A DNA stretch of 64,000 nt, from the NCBI RefSeq assembly GCF_042684865.1, contig NZ_JBHUML010000003.1, forward strand, positions 372,001 through 436,000. Reading direction: 5' to 3'. Below are positions 49,832 to 58,420 of this stretch, piece by piece (positions within the stretch are counted from its first letter, which is position 1; every line of letters begins with the position of its first letter). The position numbers were made by a program, and so were the translations under genes. The notes under the pieces were generated by a model. The model ran no database searches. It was not told the DNA's origin and saw only the letters and a list, made by a program, of their open reading frames with translations. This stretch comes from Salibacterium lacus (GTDB lineage Bacteria > Bacillota > Bacilli > Bacillales > Marinococcaceae).

Positions 49832-49873
49832 AAAAAGAAGGGACTGTATCTAAAGATACAGTCCCTTCTTTTT
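49832..49873 (-). terminator. Terminator of the butanediol dehydrogenase gene
   Basis: Perfect 20-bp stem with a two-base loop; A and T tracts at the ends allow it to work in both directions. It lies 12 bp after the leftward stop codon. Confidence 0.93.
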
Positions 49874-49885
49874 AATGACCTTTGT

Positions 49886-50935
49886 TTATGATTCTCCGCT
49901 CAGTTCCACCAGAATCTTCACTTCTGATTTATCACCTGCGAGTGCTTCAAATCCTTGTTCCACGATATCGTTTAATGCGATATGGCGGGTTACTGCTTCT
50001 TTGACTTCCATCGTGCCTGATGCGATAAGATCGATCGTCTTTTGATAAACCTCGGGCTCATATGCCGCACTTGATGTGATCATAACCCCGGAGCTGGTAA
50101 GGTCCATCGGGGTGATTGCAACAGGATGGGTAATCAGCGATACGATGACAACCATTCCTCTCGGTGTTGTGGTGCGGATGGCCTGATTTAATGTCGGTTC
50201 CACTCCGGCCACTTCAAATGTTACGTCAAAACCATCAGGAACGATTTCTTTCACCGCTTCCTCCGGTTTCTGCTCTCCGGAGTTGATGACGTGGGTGGCT
50301 CCCATTTCTTTTGCTTTTTCAAGTCTCGGTTCGGACAAATCAAGCACAACAATGCTCGACGCACCGAAAGCTTTTGCCGCTGCCACTGTCAGCAGCCCAA
50401 TCGGTCCCGCACCGTAAATGCCGACAGTCTGCCCTTCCTGAAGCTTCCCTTCTTTTGCAGCCTGCACCGCGACAGCCGACGGTTCCACGAGCGCACCCTG
50501 CTCAAGACTTAGATGGTCCGGCAGGCTGTACAGATGTTTTTCATCCAGAACGACATAATCGGCAAAGCCGCCGTCCTGACCAAGACCAACGAAATTGAAT
50601 CCATCATAAATGTCGTATGCCGGACCTTTGTTTCCATGCGTAACAAGTGGATTAATAACAACCCGGTCGCCGGCGGAAAATCCGGATACGTTCTCTCCCG
50701 TTTCTTCCACTACGCCGGAGAATTCATGCCCCATTGTAAGCGGTGCGGTTTCTCCGGTTAACGGGTCCGGATTTTCTTCGGGAATGGTCATAGGCCCGTC
50801 CAGGTACTCGTGCAGGTCACTGCCGCATATACCTGTCCACGCCACCCTCACTTTGACATCTTTGCCCCTCGGTGCGGGATCCTCTTTTTCTTCTATACGT
50901 ATATCTTTTGCGCCGTGCCATACTGCCGCTTTCAT
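49886..50935 (-). CDS. bdhA: 2,3-butanediol dehydrogenase / zinc-dependent alcohol dehydrogenase
   Basis: A 349-residue medium-chain dehydrogenase. Catalytic zinc ligands are Cys in WTGICGSDLHEYLDGP, His-Glu in MGHEFSGVV and Glu in LVEPSAVA; the Rossmann motif is VGIYGAGPIGLLTVAAAKAFGAS. The four-cysteine structural zinc lobe is missing and replaced by a NPLVTHGNKGPAYDIYDGFNFVGLGQDGGFADYVV segment, as in Bacillus BdhA-type (R,R)-butanediol dehydrogenases. ATG 50935 is set by GGGAG 8 bases upstream. Confidence 0.9.
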   Translation of the reverse strand: MKAAVWHGAKDIRIEEKEDPAPRGKDVKVRVAWTGICGSDLHEYLDGPMTIPEENPDPLTGETAPLTMGHEFSGVVEETGENVSGFSAGDRVVINPLVTHGNKGPAYDIYDGFNFVGLGQDGGFADYVVLDEKHLYSLPDHLSLEQGALVEPSAVAVQAAKEGKLQEGQTVGIYGAGPIGLLTVAAAKAFGASSIVVLDLSEPRLEKAKEMGATHVINSGEQKPEEAVKEIVPDGFDVTFEVAGVEPTLNQAIRTTTPRGMVVIVSLITHPVAITPMDLTSSGVMITSSAAYEPEVYQKTIDLIASGTMEVKEAVTRHIALNDIVEQGFEALAGDKSEVKILVELSGES

Positions 50936-51015
50936 GCTAACATCTCCCATTTATCCATCTATGTTGTATGTCCATCTTAGCAGTTATTCAGCCAGACCGC
51001 TAAATACACTGCTTC

Positions 51016-51381
51016 TTAAATGATGGAATAGTGCACATCGTCTTTCTCTTTTCCGACTGTATCCATATACGTGCTTCCCCATTCATACATGGCTTCAAGA
51101 ATAGGAATTAAGCCGGTGCCATGCTCGGTGAGGGAGTATTCCACTTTCGGCGGAACGACCGGATAGACTTCGCGGTGAATGAGCTCATCTTCTTCGAGTT
51201 CCCGCAGCTGTTTGGTCAGTACTTTCTGTGTGATGTTGGGCAGCATCTGCTTCAGCTCTCCGAACCGCTTCGTTCCTTTTTTACCTAAATGCCACAGGAT
51301 AATCATTTTCCATTTGCCACCGATTAAAGATAATGTCAGTTCTTTTTCGCAGTTGAACTCCTGTACGGAAGCTCTTGTCAT
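51016..51381 (-). CDS. HxlR/DUF24-family redox-sensing regulator
   Basis: A 121-residue winged-helix repressor: CEKELTLSLIGGKWKMIILWHLGKKGTKRFGELKQMLPNITQKVLTKQLRELEEDELIHREVY followed by VEYSLTEHGTGLIPIL. Cys11 sits just before the first helix, the place of the sensing cysteine in YodB, CatR and HypR, which respond to quinones, aldehydes or hypochlorite. ATG 51381 is used, since GGAGG lies 10 bases upstream. It is divergent from an alcohol dehydrogenase, with TACTAC-type dyads between them. Confidence 0.9.
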   Translation of the reverse strand: MTRASVQEFNCEKELTLSLIGGKWKMIILWHLGKKGTKRFGELKQMLPNITQKVLTKQLRELEEDELIHREVYPVVPPKVEYSLTEHGTGLIPILEAMYEWGSTYMDTVGKEKDDVHYSII

Positions 51382-51413
51382 TTTTTTCATCCCTCCATCG
51401 ATGAATTACGCTG

Positions 51414-51469
51414 GTAGTATCCATGTAGTTACTACGTGACTGAAAAGTGCGTACTACCATCTTACTACC
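51414..51469. promoter_or_regulatory. HxlR operator region between divergent genes
   Basis: GTAGT-T-ACTAC (51425-51435) is a perfect 5-1-5 palindrome, flanked by GTAGTA (51414-51419) and two TACTACC copies (51452-51458, 51463-51469). These resemble YodB/HxlR operators of B. subtilis, rich in TAGT/ACTA. Confidence 0.62.
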
Positions 51470-51518
51470 CCAGGCTGTACTATGGAAAACGAAACAACAT
51501 TTCAAGGAGGTCCCCATT

Positions 51519-52691
51519 ATGAGTCGATTTACAATACCGCGTGATATTTTCTTTGAAGACAATGCTCTGGAAGTGCTGCGTTCCCTGGAAGGAACAAAGG
51601 CGGCGCTGATCATTGGAGGAGGTTCCGTGAAACAAAACGGCAGCCTCACTACCATTCAGGAACATCTTGCTGCAGCTGAGATTGAAACAGAAGTACTGGA
51701 AGGATATAACACAGAGCCCACCGCTGCGATGGTCAAACAGGGAGCAGAGGAACTGGCGTCTTTCCAGCCTGACTGGATTATCGGCATCGGCGGCGGCTCT
51801 GCGATGGATGCCGCCAAAGCGATCTGGCTCTTTTACGAATACCCGGAACTTTCCTTTGAAGATGCCACAAAGCCGTTTGAACTTCCACGGCTCCGCAAAA
51901 AGGCAAAGTTTGCCGGCATTCCTACAACAAGCGGAAGCGGTTCGGAAGTATCCAACCTTTCTGTCGTGATGGATGAAAAAACCAATATCAAGTATCCCCT
52001 TGCCGATTTCGAACTGACACCCGATATCGCCATTATCGATCCTGCCATGATCGAAAGCCTGCCCGGGCACATTGCAGCATACACCGGCATGGATGCGTTC
52101 ACCCATACCATTGAAGCGTATGTAGCGAAACCAAGAACTCTGTATACCGACATTCTTTCTCTCGGCGGCGCCGAAGTGATTAAGAATAATCTTTTGGCTT
52201 CCTGCCAGGGCAGTCAGGACGCAGCCAAACAAATGCACAGCATTCAGGCGATGGCCGGCATGGCGTTTGCCAACGCGGTACTCGGCAACGTCCACAGCCT
52301 GGCCCATAAGAGTGGGCCGACATTCGGCATCCCGCACGGGTACGCCAATGCAATCTACCTGCCATATGTCATTCAATTCAACCGCGCCGTCGTAGAAGAC
52401 CGGTTCGCTGAAATTGCCCGTCGTCTCCATCTGGAGGGAGCTGACGATGGAGAATTAACCGATGCGCTTGTGGCATATATCTTTCAATTGAACAAAGACC
52501 TCGGTCTTGCCACTACCCTGCAGGACTTCGGCGTATCCGAAGAGGACTTCAACAAGCATGTAGACACCATGGCGAAAAATGCCATGGACGATCCGTGCAC
52601 CGGCACTAATCCGCGTGAAACGACCGAAACGCAGATGAAAGAACTCTACAAAGCCGCTTTCTACGGCCAGGAAGCGCTCGTTAAAGCATAA
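51519..52691 (+). CDS. Iron-containing alcohol dehydrogenase, HxlR-linked
   Basis: A 390-residue group III dehydrogenase. NAD site IIGIGGGSAMDAAKAIW and PTTSGSGSEVSNLSVVMDE; metal ligands in AIIDPAMI, DAFTHTIEAY, VHSLAHKSG and IPHGYANAIYLP. ATG 51519 follows AAGGAGG by 8 bases; an upstream in-frame ATG at 51447 overlaps the regulatory region. Adjacent to a redox-sensing regulator, so detoxification of a reactive aldehyde is plausible. Only distantly like the enzyme at 18260-19420. Confidence 0.92.
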   Translation: MSRFTIPRDIFFEDNALEVLRSLEGTKAALIIGGGSVKQNGSLTTIQEHLAAAEIETEVLEGYNTEPTAAMVKQGAEELASFQPDWIIGIGGGSAMDAAKAIWLFYEYPELSFEDATKPFELPRLRKKAKFAGIPTTSGSGSEVSNLSVVMDEKTNIKYPLADFELTPDIAIIDPAMIESLPGHIAAYTGMDAFTHTIEAYVAKPRTLYTDILSLGGAEVIKNNLLASCQGSQDAAKQMHSIQAMAGMAFANAVLGNVHSLAHKSGPTFGIPHGYANAIYLPYVIQFNRAVVEDRFAEIARRLHLEGADDGELTDALVAYIFQLNKDLGLATTLQDFGVSEEDFNKHVDTMAKNAMDDPCTGTNPRETTETQMKELYKAAFYGQEALVKA

Positions 52692-52717
52692 AAAAGAATG
52701 CTGCACTGTGATATGCC

Positions 52718-52753
52718 AAAAGAGCTTGGGGGACAACCCCAAGCTCTTTTTTT
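52718..52753 (+). terminator. Terminator after the HxlR-linked dehydrogenase
   Basis: AAAAGAGCTTGGGG pairs with CCCCAAGCTCTTTT around a GACAA loop, followed by T residues. It can also serve the convergent membrane protein gene. Confidence 0.93.
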
Positions 52754-52770
52754 ATCATTGGACAGCATTT

Positions 52771-53622
52771 TTATTCGAGTAAACTTATGACGAACGGAAA
52801 GGTGAATATCATGGAAGCCAAAACAGCAACGGTCAGAATTAAGCTTGAGTATACCAACTTAGGGCGTTTAGGGAGCAGTTTAATCTGGCTCTTATATAGA
52901 ATCGCCCACACCCCCATCGGAATGAGCACGCTCAAAAGTATGACGGGAGAGCCTCCAAAGATCATGGCAGCAAATGCAACCGATAATGCTGCGATACCTC
53001 CACAAAGAGCGAGAGTTATGTTGACAATATGGATGACACGCCGCGCGGTTATAAGCTCTTTATGCTGTTCATACGTTAATACGGTTCGGTAAATGAGGTA
53101 CATATTTAACACAACCACTATCAGCCAGGCCGGGCGCCAGAGGCTGTAAAACTCTATGGACATAGAGTGGACATAAAGTAAAAGTAATACATTCAGCACA
53201 AGAGCCAGCGCCACCCATAATTTCCGGTTTACAGCAAACACACGGTTCAACGCAAAAAACAGCACAGCTGAATGACCGATTGTTCCTATAAGCATTTCTG
53301 TTAGAGCCGCCTGTTCCTGAATAAGTACCGCAATGTACGTTCCAAACGTGAACATAAAACTAAGCACCGCAAGTGTCAGCAGCAGTTCCCGCCGGAACGG
53401 AAACATCGCCTGCTGCAGGCCATCTCCGATACGCGCTTCCTTCCCGAACATGCTTATTGCCACCTCCTCCGCTTCGTCTTCCGTTTTTCCGGCTTCGATC
53501 TCTTCATCCCGCCGCATCAGAACATGCGATAACAATTCCTCATACAGATCATCACGCTCCGCGTGGCTGCAGTCGGTCTGATTGGCAATCCGCTTCACAT
53601 AAGTCTCCAGTTTACGTGTCAT
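52771..53622 (-). CDS. PadR-linked membrane protein with N-terminal HAAS/DUF1700-like domain
   Basis: A 283-residue protein. Residues 1-60 are a soluble helical domain (MTRKLETYVKRIANQTDCSHAERDDLYEELLSHVLMRRDEEIEAGKTEDEAEEVAISMFGKEARIGDGL) of the kind fused to many Firmicutes membrane proteins under PadR control; about seven membrane helices follow. ATG 53622 overlaps the end of padR, indicating coupling. Function unknown; a role in envelope stress or permease regulation is common in the family. Confidence 0.85.
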   Translation of the reverse strand: MTRKLETYVKRIANQTDCSHAERDDLYEELLSHVLMRRDEEIEAGKTEDEAEEVAISMFGKEARIGDGLQQAMFPFRRELLLTLAVLSFMFTFGTYIAVLIQEQAALTEMLIGTIGHSAVLFFALNRVFAVNRKLWVALALVLNVLLLLYVHSMSIEFYSLWRPAWLIVVVLNMYLIYRTVLTYEQHKELITARRVIHIVNITLALCGGIAALSVAFAAMIFGGSPVILLSVLIPMGVWAILYKSQIKLLPKRPKLVYSSLILTVAVLASMIFTFPFVISLLE

Positions 53623-53941
53623 ACGCTCTTCCCGCCTTATCCAGCAGATCATGAAGCGACGCCCAGTCTCTGCGTTTGCGTTCGAGTTCGGCTCCGCCTT
53701 CTTCGGTGATGACGTAATATTTTTTGCGTCGTTCTCCTTCCGGCGCGCTCCAGTACGATGTCACCCAGCCTTTCTTCTCCATCCGCTTCAGGGCCGGATA
53801 CAGCGTTCCTTCACTCATGTTGTACGCCTCATCACTCAGGCTCTTCAGCTTCTTCGTCATCTCATAACCGTACAGATCCCGGTCCGCCACCAACGACAGT
53901 AGAATCAAATCAATGTTGCCTTTCATCATCTCTTTATCCAT
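53612..53941 (-). CDS. PadR-family transcriptional regulator
   Basis: A 109-residue PadR s2-type regulator: winged helix DLILLSLVADRDLYGYEMTKKLKSLSDEAYNMSEGTLYPALKRMEKKGWVTSYW, then EGERRKKYYVITEEGGAELERKRRDW and a short dimerisation helix. It is the first gene of a two-gene transcript with the HAAS-type membrane protein. A palindrome overlapping the promoter suggests autoregulation. Confidence 0.93.
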   Translation of the reverse strand: MDKEMMKGNIDLILLSLVADRDLYGYEMTKKLKSLSDEAYNMSEGTLYPALKRMEKKGWVTSYWSAPEGERRKKYYVITEEGGAELERKRRDWASLHDLLDKAGRAYDT

Positions 53942-53975
53942 AACCTATTCTTTCCTTTCAATGGAATGCCCTTAC

Positions 53976-54004
53976 AGTATAAAAGTTTATACATCGTGTT
54001 ACAA
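53976..54004 (-). promoter_or_regulatory. padR promoter with overlapping operator
   Basis: Leftward TTGTAA (54004-53999), 17-bp spacer, TATACT (53981-53976). GTATAAA-AG-TTTATAC (53977-53992) gives perfect 7-bp arms over the -10 and spacer, a likely PadR binding site. Confidence 0.75.
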
Positions 54005-54017
54005 GGGTTAAGGATAA

Positions 54018-54060
54018 AAAAGCACGGCGTTTCATAATGAAATGCACCGCGCGTTTTTTG
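54018..54060 (-). terminator. Terminator of the amidohydrolase operon
   Basis: Imperfect hairpin ACGCGCGGTGCATTTCAT / ATGAAACGCCGTGCT, flanked by A and T tracts, 30 bp after the last gene. Confidence 0.65.
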
Positions 54061-54089
54061 CTGGTATTTCTACGTAAAAAGTAAATCCA

Positions 54090-54572
54090 TCAGCCGGCCA
54101 GCGTCAGCCCGAATTGAGCGATCAGCGCGCTGACAACATAGGTGCCGATGAAGACGAATACGGCAACGAGGCCGATTTTCCATGACGATTTCCGCAGATC
54201 CGCGAGCCGGTCCACAACGGATATTCCGGCAAACGTCAGAATCGGTGTCGTAATGGACAAGAAGTCCACCGCTTGAATCGCTGTGACGAAAAAGTCAAAG
54301 ATTAAACACATCACAAGCGACGTAATCGACACCCACCCCAGAATAGGAAAGTTTCTCAAAAACGAGACATCTATTTTTTTCATAATCTGTGAAATGCCGA
54401 TGCCCATCATGGAGAAAAGATAGAGACTGAACAGACCTGCTATCGTTAACCAGGTCACCGGCGTGCTTTCAGGATTTTTGACCAGTTTGATTTCCTGGGT
54501 AAATAATATGAGAGCAATACTGAGAAGCAGTACGAGCGCGTATTTGACGTATTGATTCAGACCTGCCGTCAT
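54090..54572 (-). CDS. Membrane protein paired with the DUF3100-like protein
   Basis: A 160-residue protein with four or five hydrophobic helices (YVKYALVLLLSIALILFTQEIKL, WLTIAGLFSLYLFSMMGIGISQIM, FPILGWVSITSLVMCLIFDFFVTAI, IGLVAVFVFIGTYVVSALIAQ). Its start overlaps the stop of the upstream DUF3100-like gene by ATGA, so the two are probably subunits of one membrane complex. I do not recognise a named family with certainty. Confidence 0.82.
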   Translation of the reverse strand: MTAGLNQYVKYALVLLLSIALILFTQEIKLVKNPESTPVTWLTIAGLFSLYLFSMMGIGISQIMKKIDVSFLRNFPILGWVSITSLVMCLIFDFFVTAIQAVDFLSITTPILTFAGISVVDRLADLRKSSWKIGLVAVFVFIGTYVVSALIAQFGLTLAG

Positions 54573-55363
54573 GTCCGGTCACTCCTAACCAAGAATTTAT
54601 ACATGAACTGCTGCAGCGGCGCAGCCAGAAAGATCATCGTGAATGTTCCGAGAAAGCTGGTTAAGAGCTGACTGGCAGCCGCGTAAGATGTTATCGTGCT
54701 TTCCATCTCCGGAAGCCGCGCCACCAGGGTGGAGGAGGCACCGGTCATCATACTGCTCGAGCCGACACCCGACGCCATCGCAAGCGCCTCCGGACGAAAG
54801 CCGAGATCCAGCAGCACAGGCGCAATGATACTGAAAAACAAGGCTCCGAATATCGTCCCGATGATATACAAAGAGAGAACGCCGCGTCCTTCGTCGGACT
54901 CCAGTGTGTACTTTTCGGAAATGTAGGCAAGCTCCCCTTCACGTCCGATACCAAGCGTTGCGCCGATAGCTTCGCGGCGGAGACCGATAAGTACGGCAAT
55001 CGGCAGTCCGATCAGAACCGTTCCCAGGTTGCCGATTTCCTGAATGATAAACACCCAGCCGACCTGCAGAATTTCCCCCATCTGCGGTGCGACATCCGCT
55101 CCGTACCTCGCCATCAGCGGGAGCATAATGAAAATTAAGTATTTACTCGCAAAATCCACATTTTGTTTACTGTAAATCCTTTTTATCCATCCGCCGCGGA
55201 ACACTTTCATTCCCAGCACCATCGTCATGACAATGGCAAAAACAAGCGGCAGCAGACTGATGGTAATTGAGCCTAAAGAGATGCTCTGAATACCGATTAA
55301 CTCTGCGATGGTGATAATGATTACTGCGAAAAAAAGCAGCAGCACAAAGTTTGTTTTGTTCAT
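54569..55363 (-). CDS. DUF3100-like multi-pass membrane protein
   Basis: A 264-residue protein with seven or eight helices: IAELIGIQSISLGSITISLLPLVFAIVMTMVLGMKVF, then FASKYLIFIMLPLMARYGADVAPQMGEILQVGWVFIIQEIGNLGTVLIGLPIAVLIGLRREAIGATLGIGREGELAYISEKYTLESDEGRGVLSLYIIGTIFG and GVGSSSMMTGASSTLVARLP. This resembles DUF3100 proteins, which have transporter-like topology. It follows the M20 amidohydrolase by 16 bp, so it may import the substrate or export the product. Confidence 0.78.
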   Translation of the reverse strand: MNKTNFVLLLFFAVIIITIAELIGIQSISLGSITISLLPLVFAIVMTMVLGMKVFRGGWIKRIYSKQNVDFASKYLIFIMLPLMARYGADVAPQMGEILQVGWVFIIQEIGNLGTVLIGLPIAVLIGLRREAIGATLGIGREGELAYISEKYTLESDEGRGVLSLYIIGTIFGALFFSIIAPVLLDLGFRPEALAMASGVGSSSMMTGASSTLVARLPEMESTITSYAAASQLLTSFLGTFTMIFLAAPLQQFMYKFLVRSDRT

Positions 55364-55379
55364 TTCCAGTTCCCCCTGC

Positions 55380-56639
55380 TTATTCTGTAATGGAAGCTAT
55401 AACGTCTAAATAATCCTCATAACTTCTGCGGTACACATTCTCTCTTTCTATGTTTCCATTCATCTCTTCCAACACTTCCGTCAAAAACTGCGGAAAGACC
55501 TGATAAATGAATACCGGGTCAATATCGATAAAGTCATCACCGTGGATCGTGCCGGTAAAGCCGCTGTATCCAATCTGAATGCACGGCATCATGTAAGATA
55601 AATCACCGATATCTCCTGCTGCACTGATCGGGTTATCACTCATCAACCGGGGGATCTGTTCATTTTTATCAAACGCCGCTTTTACAAACGTTGATAAATA
55701 GCGGTCCTGCTTAAACGGCAGATATCCCATCTGCGTTTCAATGTCCACATCTCCCATCAGTGCGTGACTGGAGCCTTCCGCTGCCCGATCCAGACGCTCC
55801 GCCGCTTCTGTCATATAATCCAGAGACTGCGTGCGCAGATCCGTACCGACAGTCATCCGATTCGGAACCACATTTGTCGACATATCCGCATCCATTACAA
55901 TCGGATTGATGCGCACCATCTCTTTTTCATTCAGCTGCTGCCGGGACAATCCGACCGCTGTATTAAACAGCGTAGAGATATTATAGGCATTCACCGAGGA
56001 GAAAGGATCCAGACCGGCATGAGAGGCTTTGCCTTTAAAGTGATATTTCTTATATAGAAAGCCGGCCAGGTCACTGTTCACTTCCACCGTCCGCTGCTCG
56101 AACTCTCCGCCGATCGCGTGCACACACATGCTGATATCAATGTCATCAAACACGCCCAGTTTTACGGCTTCCGGTTTCCCGCCGTAATGAGTAATGGTAC
56201 CTTCGCGGCGGAGGTCTTCCCGGTACGCCAGATCCAGATACTCCTCCGCCGGCACAAAAATGAAGGAAAGCTTATAATCAAAAGCCTCGTACCTTCCACT
56301 TTCAAAAAGCTGCTGGTACAACGCAAGTGCAATTGCCACCTGCGTATAATGCCCGCAGTTATGAGCCGCCCCGTTTTCCGGTCCGGCCCGGAAATGCGAC
56401 GGAGCATATACCGCATCAAGTTCTGCGATAAACGCGATGTGCAGCGGCTTCTCTCCGCTTCCGAGCGTGGTCCGGAAACCGGTCGTGCTGAAATGCTGCA
56501 CCTCGATATCCGGATTCACCTGTGTTAAATAGTCAAGTACCAGTTCTTTCGTGTTCGTTTCCTTATAACCCAGTTCCGGGTTCGCATAAATCTGATCTGC
56601 AATCTGTTTAATGGACTCGTATGAACGCGAAAAATCCAA
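55380..56639 (-). CDS. M20-family amidohydrolase
   Basis: A 419-residue zinc aminoacylase/carboxypeptidase-like enzyme. Motifs are IAFIAELDAVYAPSHFRAGPENGAAHNCGHYTQVAIALALYQQL (metal-binding His and Cys-Gly-His), FIFVPAEEYLDL with the catalytic Glu pair, FKGKASHAGLDPFSSVNA and a final IHGDDFIDIDP. Substrates in the family are N-acyl amino acids, indole-3-acetyl conjugates or p-aminobenzoyl-glutamate. TTG 56639 is chosen, since GAGG lies 8 bases upstream; ATG starts further up have no site. First gene of a three-gene operon. Confidence 0.88.
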   Translation of the reverse strand: MDFSRSYESIKQIADQIYANPELGYKETNTKELVLDYLTQVNPDIEVQHFSTTGFRTTLGSGEKPLHIAFIAELDAVYAPSHFRAGPENGAAHNCGHYTQVAIALALYQQLFESGRYEAFDYKLSFIFVPAEEYLDLAYREDLRREGTITHYGGKPEAVKLGVFDDIDISMCVHAIGGEFEQRTVEVNSDLAGFLYKKYHFKGKASHAGLDPFSSVNAYNISTLFNTAVGLSRQQLNEKEMVRINPIVMDADMSTNVVPNRMTVGTDLRTQSLDYMTEAAERLDRAAEGSSHALMGDVDIETQMGYLPFKQDRYLSTFVKAAFDKNEQIPRLMSDNPISAAGDIGDLSYMMPCIQIGYSGFTGTIHGDDFIDIDPVFIYQVFPQFLTEVLEEMNGNIERENVYRRSYEDYLDVIASITE

Positions 56640-56892
56640 ACCATTCACCTCAAATAAATAGAAAATTATCATAACCAATACTACTAGTTATAACACTTTT
56701 CGAGATATTCCATCAATATTTTTAACGAACTTTTTATACAAATAATATTTAAAATGTTCGTCTTTTATGTAAAAAATATAGCTGATCCGCGCCATTTTAA
56801 CTATTTTGACCAAATAATAATCGAATATTTTGTACATCCTCCGTTTGTCATACAATGATAATAGAATAAAAAGATGGGAGAAGGATGGTTAC

Positions 56893-57828
56893 ATGACACG
56901 AATATGTCATAAAGGGAAACTTACTGCAGGGGTGGTGTGCTTGGTTATGTTGTCCGGTTTGATAACAGAGCACGCTGCATCAGAAGAAGAAGACGTCTTT
57001 TCAGATGTAGCAGGAGGATACTGGGCAGAGCCGGAGATCGAGGATATGGCGGAACGCGGGTATGTCAGCGGGTATCCGGACGGCACCTTTAAACCGGAAC
57101 GGGATATAAACCGCGGGCAGGCGGCAGCTATGCTTGTTTCAGCGTTGGATCTTCCCGTGAATCAGAACGCAGCATCTTCGTTTCAGGACCTCGGACCGGA
57201 CAGCTATTTCACTCCTTACTCCGAAGCGGTTCATGAGGCCGGTATCATGACAGGTCGGAAGAATAATACGGAATTTGCTCCGTCCATGAAACTAACCAGA
57301 GAGCAGATGGCATCACTTTTGACGGCAGCTTATGACCTGATTCCATTTGAGGATAAAAACGTGGAAGTACAAGATCTCGAGCAGGCCCACGACAGTCATA
57401 GAGAGAATATTGCCACTCTCGATCAATATTTTATTACGCGGACGGAAAACGGCATCTTCCGCCCGAAGGAACATGTCAGCCGCGCGCAGTTTACTGTATT
57501 TATGGAACGGGCCATCACGGCGGATACATCGCTTTGGAGACGAGTAACAGAAATGGAGTTAGTAGATGAAAATACAGTGGATGTGCACTTAAACAAACGA
57601 ATCGAAGCTTCTGAGATAGAAGCAGCTGATTTTTCACTAACTCCCCGTAATGTCGACACAAATCCTCCAGGAACCGTTCCTGAAGAACCGGAGATTCATG
57701 ATATCGAAGTGTCTCACAACACGGAAAATCCAGCAGAGTGGACCACCGTTCGTCTAACTACATCCACCCTCGACCTTACATTCGATTATTCTCTCGGGAT
57801 TCATAACAGAAGGGCTTACATGCCCTAA
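56893..57828 (+). CDS. S-layer homology (SLH) domain protein
   Basis: A 311-residue secreted protein. Signal peptide to about residue 30 (LTAGVVCLVMLSGLITEHAAS), then SLH repeats: DVFSDVAGGYWAEPEIEDMAERGYVSGYPDGTFKPERDINRGQAAAMLVSAL, SFQDLGPDSYFTPYSEAVHEAGIMTGRKNNTEFAPSMKLTREQMASLLTAAY and a third, more diverged one ending RPKEHVSRAQFTVFMERAI. A C-terminal segment of about 95 residues has an Ig-like character (DENTVDVHLNKRIEASEIEAADFSL). SLH domains bind pyruvylated cell-wall polymer. It is short for the class; the final domain may be truncated. ATG 56893 follows AAGGATGG. Confidence 0.87.
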   Translation: MTRICHKGKLTAGVVCLVMLSGLITEHAASEEEDVFSDVAGGYWAEPEIEDMAERGYVSGYPDGTFKPERDINRGQAAAMLVSALDLPVNQNAASSFQDLGPDSYFTPYSEAVHEAGIMTGRKNNTEFAPSMKLTREQMASLLTAAYDLIPFEDKNVEVQDLEQAHDSHRENIATLDQYFITRTENGIFRPKEHVSRAQFTVFMERAITADTSLWRRVTEMELVDENTVDVHLNKRIEASEIEAADFSLTPRNVDTNPPGTVPEEPEIHDIEVSHNTENPAEWTTVRLTTSTLDLTFDYSLGIHNRRAYMP

Positions 57829-58420
57829 ACCAGCTTTCCATTGATATAAAATTGCAGGCAGGGCTGTGAGCAAAACTTGCGTACAGTCCTTTTATGTATG
57901 ATGAGCTTAGCTCCCATTCCGGATCTGTCATGAATATAAGCTTCCTCGGTCCGGCCTTTCTCATAACTTCAGGCTGCATCCTTTATTTCAAGCAGATGTA
58001 CAACTTCGGGATCCCGTTACTTATTGGGCTTGCACACAGTTATTTTGCCGTCCAATCCGGTTCGTTTTTATTTGGAACCGGGATCTGGACACCGATGCTC
58101 CTTGTTATAGGACTATAAACGCTCCTGTACTCGATCTTTGTCCTTCTTTCCATGCTTTATACTAAGAAAACCAGTAAAAAAGCGCTCTGACAGGCGCCTT
58201 CGGTAAAGATTTAAAAGTAATAGTAAATTCTGTCTTTAAAAAACGCGGGAGGAATGGAATACTCCAACTCCTCTCGTAAATTGGTAAATTGAAAAAAGCT
58301 GCTTATTTAGGGAGGGGTTGTACATTTTGATGTGCATTGAGGTACTTTAGCGGAGGGCCGGTGAAGTAAATAGAGGAGTAAGATGATGTAAAAAAGACAC
58401 AACGGCGCTGCCGGTTCTTT
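57829..58420. other. Gene-poor interval
   Basis: About 590 bp between the SLH gene and the coiled-coil gene. A 62-codon frame at 57930-58118 (+) encodes a hydrophobic peptide (MNISFLGPAFLITSGCILYFKQ and on) but has no good ribosome site; it may be a small membrane protein or a gene remnant. From 58120 on I see only short purine-rich stretches and no convincing gene. Confidence 0.35.

Noticed and set aside
51480..52430. Leftward 316-codon frame opposite the iron alcohol dehydrogenase
   Set aside because: Antisense shadow of a well-supported gene; no motif and no ribosome site.
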